From NCBI GenBank assembly GCA_020850915.1, contig JADZDV010000529.1, positions 1-6,326 on the forward strand: a stretch of DNA of 6,326 nucleotides, in the 5' to 3' direction. Positions 6,061 to 6,326 of this stretch are shown piece after piece; position 1 is the first letter of the stretch, and each line of letters starts with the position of its first letter. Both the position numbers and the translations under genes were made by a program. The DNA comes from Chloroflexota bacterium. Its GTDB lineage: Bacteria; Chloroflexota; UBA6077; JADZDV01. Below the pieces are notes generated by a model. That model saw only the letters and a list, made by a program, of their open reading frames with translations, was not told where the DNA came from and did not search any database.

Positions 6061-6326
6061 CTACCGCCGCTCGCACCGCGGCGCAAGCGCGGTGAGCGGC
6101 AGGGGTGCGCCCGAGACATGTTGCAGCAGCCACGGAAGGACTGGCAGGGGGTCGGCTCTGGGGCCATTTGTCCCATCGGGGAGGGATAGTCGCACCGCCA
6201 CAGTGCTCGGGTTGAGCGTCACCGTTGCCAGGACGCCTGTGGCCCTCGCCGTCTCCCGCGCAAGGGCCACCGCCCCGGGCTCTCGCTCAATGAGCAGTTC
6301 AACGCCCAGTCGGTGCTCCGCCACCA
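6061..6326 (-). CDS. C-terminal part of an unrecognised protein (cut by right edge)
   Basis: An open frame enters from the right edge on the minus strand and ends at TAG 6061-6063. A GTG at 6322-6324 could be a start, but the frame is open to the edge, so the gene may begin outside the window. The 87 visible residues include ARETARATGVLATVTL and a NPSTVAVRLSLPDG strand-like stretch, then a Pro/Leu-rich tail (PLPVLPWLLQHV). I do not recognise a family. Third-position G/C bias is present but weaker than in the neighbouring genes. The stop is 21 bases before the ATG of the racemase-fold gene, a spacing that fits co-transcription. It could be a real gene end or a chance frame in GC-rich DNA. Confidence 0.4.
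   Translation of the reverse strand, partial: VAEHRLGVELLIEREPGAVALARETARATGVLATVTLNPSTVAVRLSLPDGTNGPRADPLPVLPWLLQHVSGAPLPLTALAPRCERR

Noticed and set aside
5552..6133. 193-codon minus-strand frame overlapping the racemase-fold gene
   Set aside because: It is a shifted frame of the same strand with Gly/Ala/Arg-rich sequence, while the main frame shows the family motifs.

Overview
The window is GC-rich (about two thirds G+C by eye) bacterial chromosomal DNA. It has strong third-position G/C bias, GTG/ATG starts and AGGAGG-type ribosome binding sites. The gene content (a GH13 alpha-glucosidase with the FRDNPPN-type insert, group III alcohol dehydrogenase, FAH-family enzyme, small cupin, Asp/Glu-racemase-fold enzyme) and the intergenic repeat motifs (CATCCTGAGCG..CGAAGGATC and GGTGGGCTCCGCCCACC types) recall free-living Chloroflexota such as Thermomicrobia-like lineages. 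They also occur in other GC-rich environmental phyla, so this placement is a guess. No plasmid, phage, transposase, CRISPR or RNA gene is visible.

Layout. 1-206 (minus): remains of an IclR-type regulator N-terminus whose helix-turn-helix and the following 'R(Y)RIGPR' strand lie in two different frames and are interrupted by a stop. 222-1907 (minus): intact GH13 alpha-glucosidase/oligo-1,6-glucosidase. 1908-2011: divergent promoter region. 2012-3172 (plus): iron-type alcohol dehydrogenase. 3173-3426: convergent intergenic gap with two hairpins. 3427-4362 (minus): FAH-family hydrolase/decarboxylase. 4363-4744: intergenic region filled by three concentric inverted repeats. 4745-5095 (minus): single-domain cupin. 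5096-5286: intergenic region with a second, smaller palindromic repeat related to the first. 5287-6039 (minus): Asp/Glu racemase / maleate isomerase / arylmalonate decarboxylase-fold enzyme with an unusual active-site pattern. 6061-6326 (minus): C-terminal end of an unrecognised gene cut by the window edge.

The right-hand minus-strand genes (unknown ORF, racemase-fold enzyme, cupin, FAH enzyme) point the same way. They look like a small catabolic set for a carboxylic or dicarboxylic acid, possibly from an aromatic ring-cleavage route; no substrate can be read from sequence. The alpha-glucosidase and the alcohol dehydrogenase diverge from a short shared spacer and need not be related to that set. 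The points most worth a second look are the concentric palindrome at 4411-4692, its partial relative at 5188-5254, the broken IclR-like regulator at the left edge, and the Gly-for-Cys active site of the racemase-fold enzyme. I did not find a convincing new multi-gene system.
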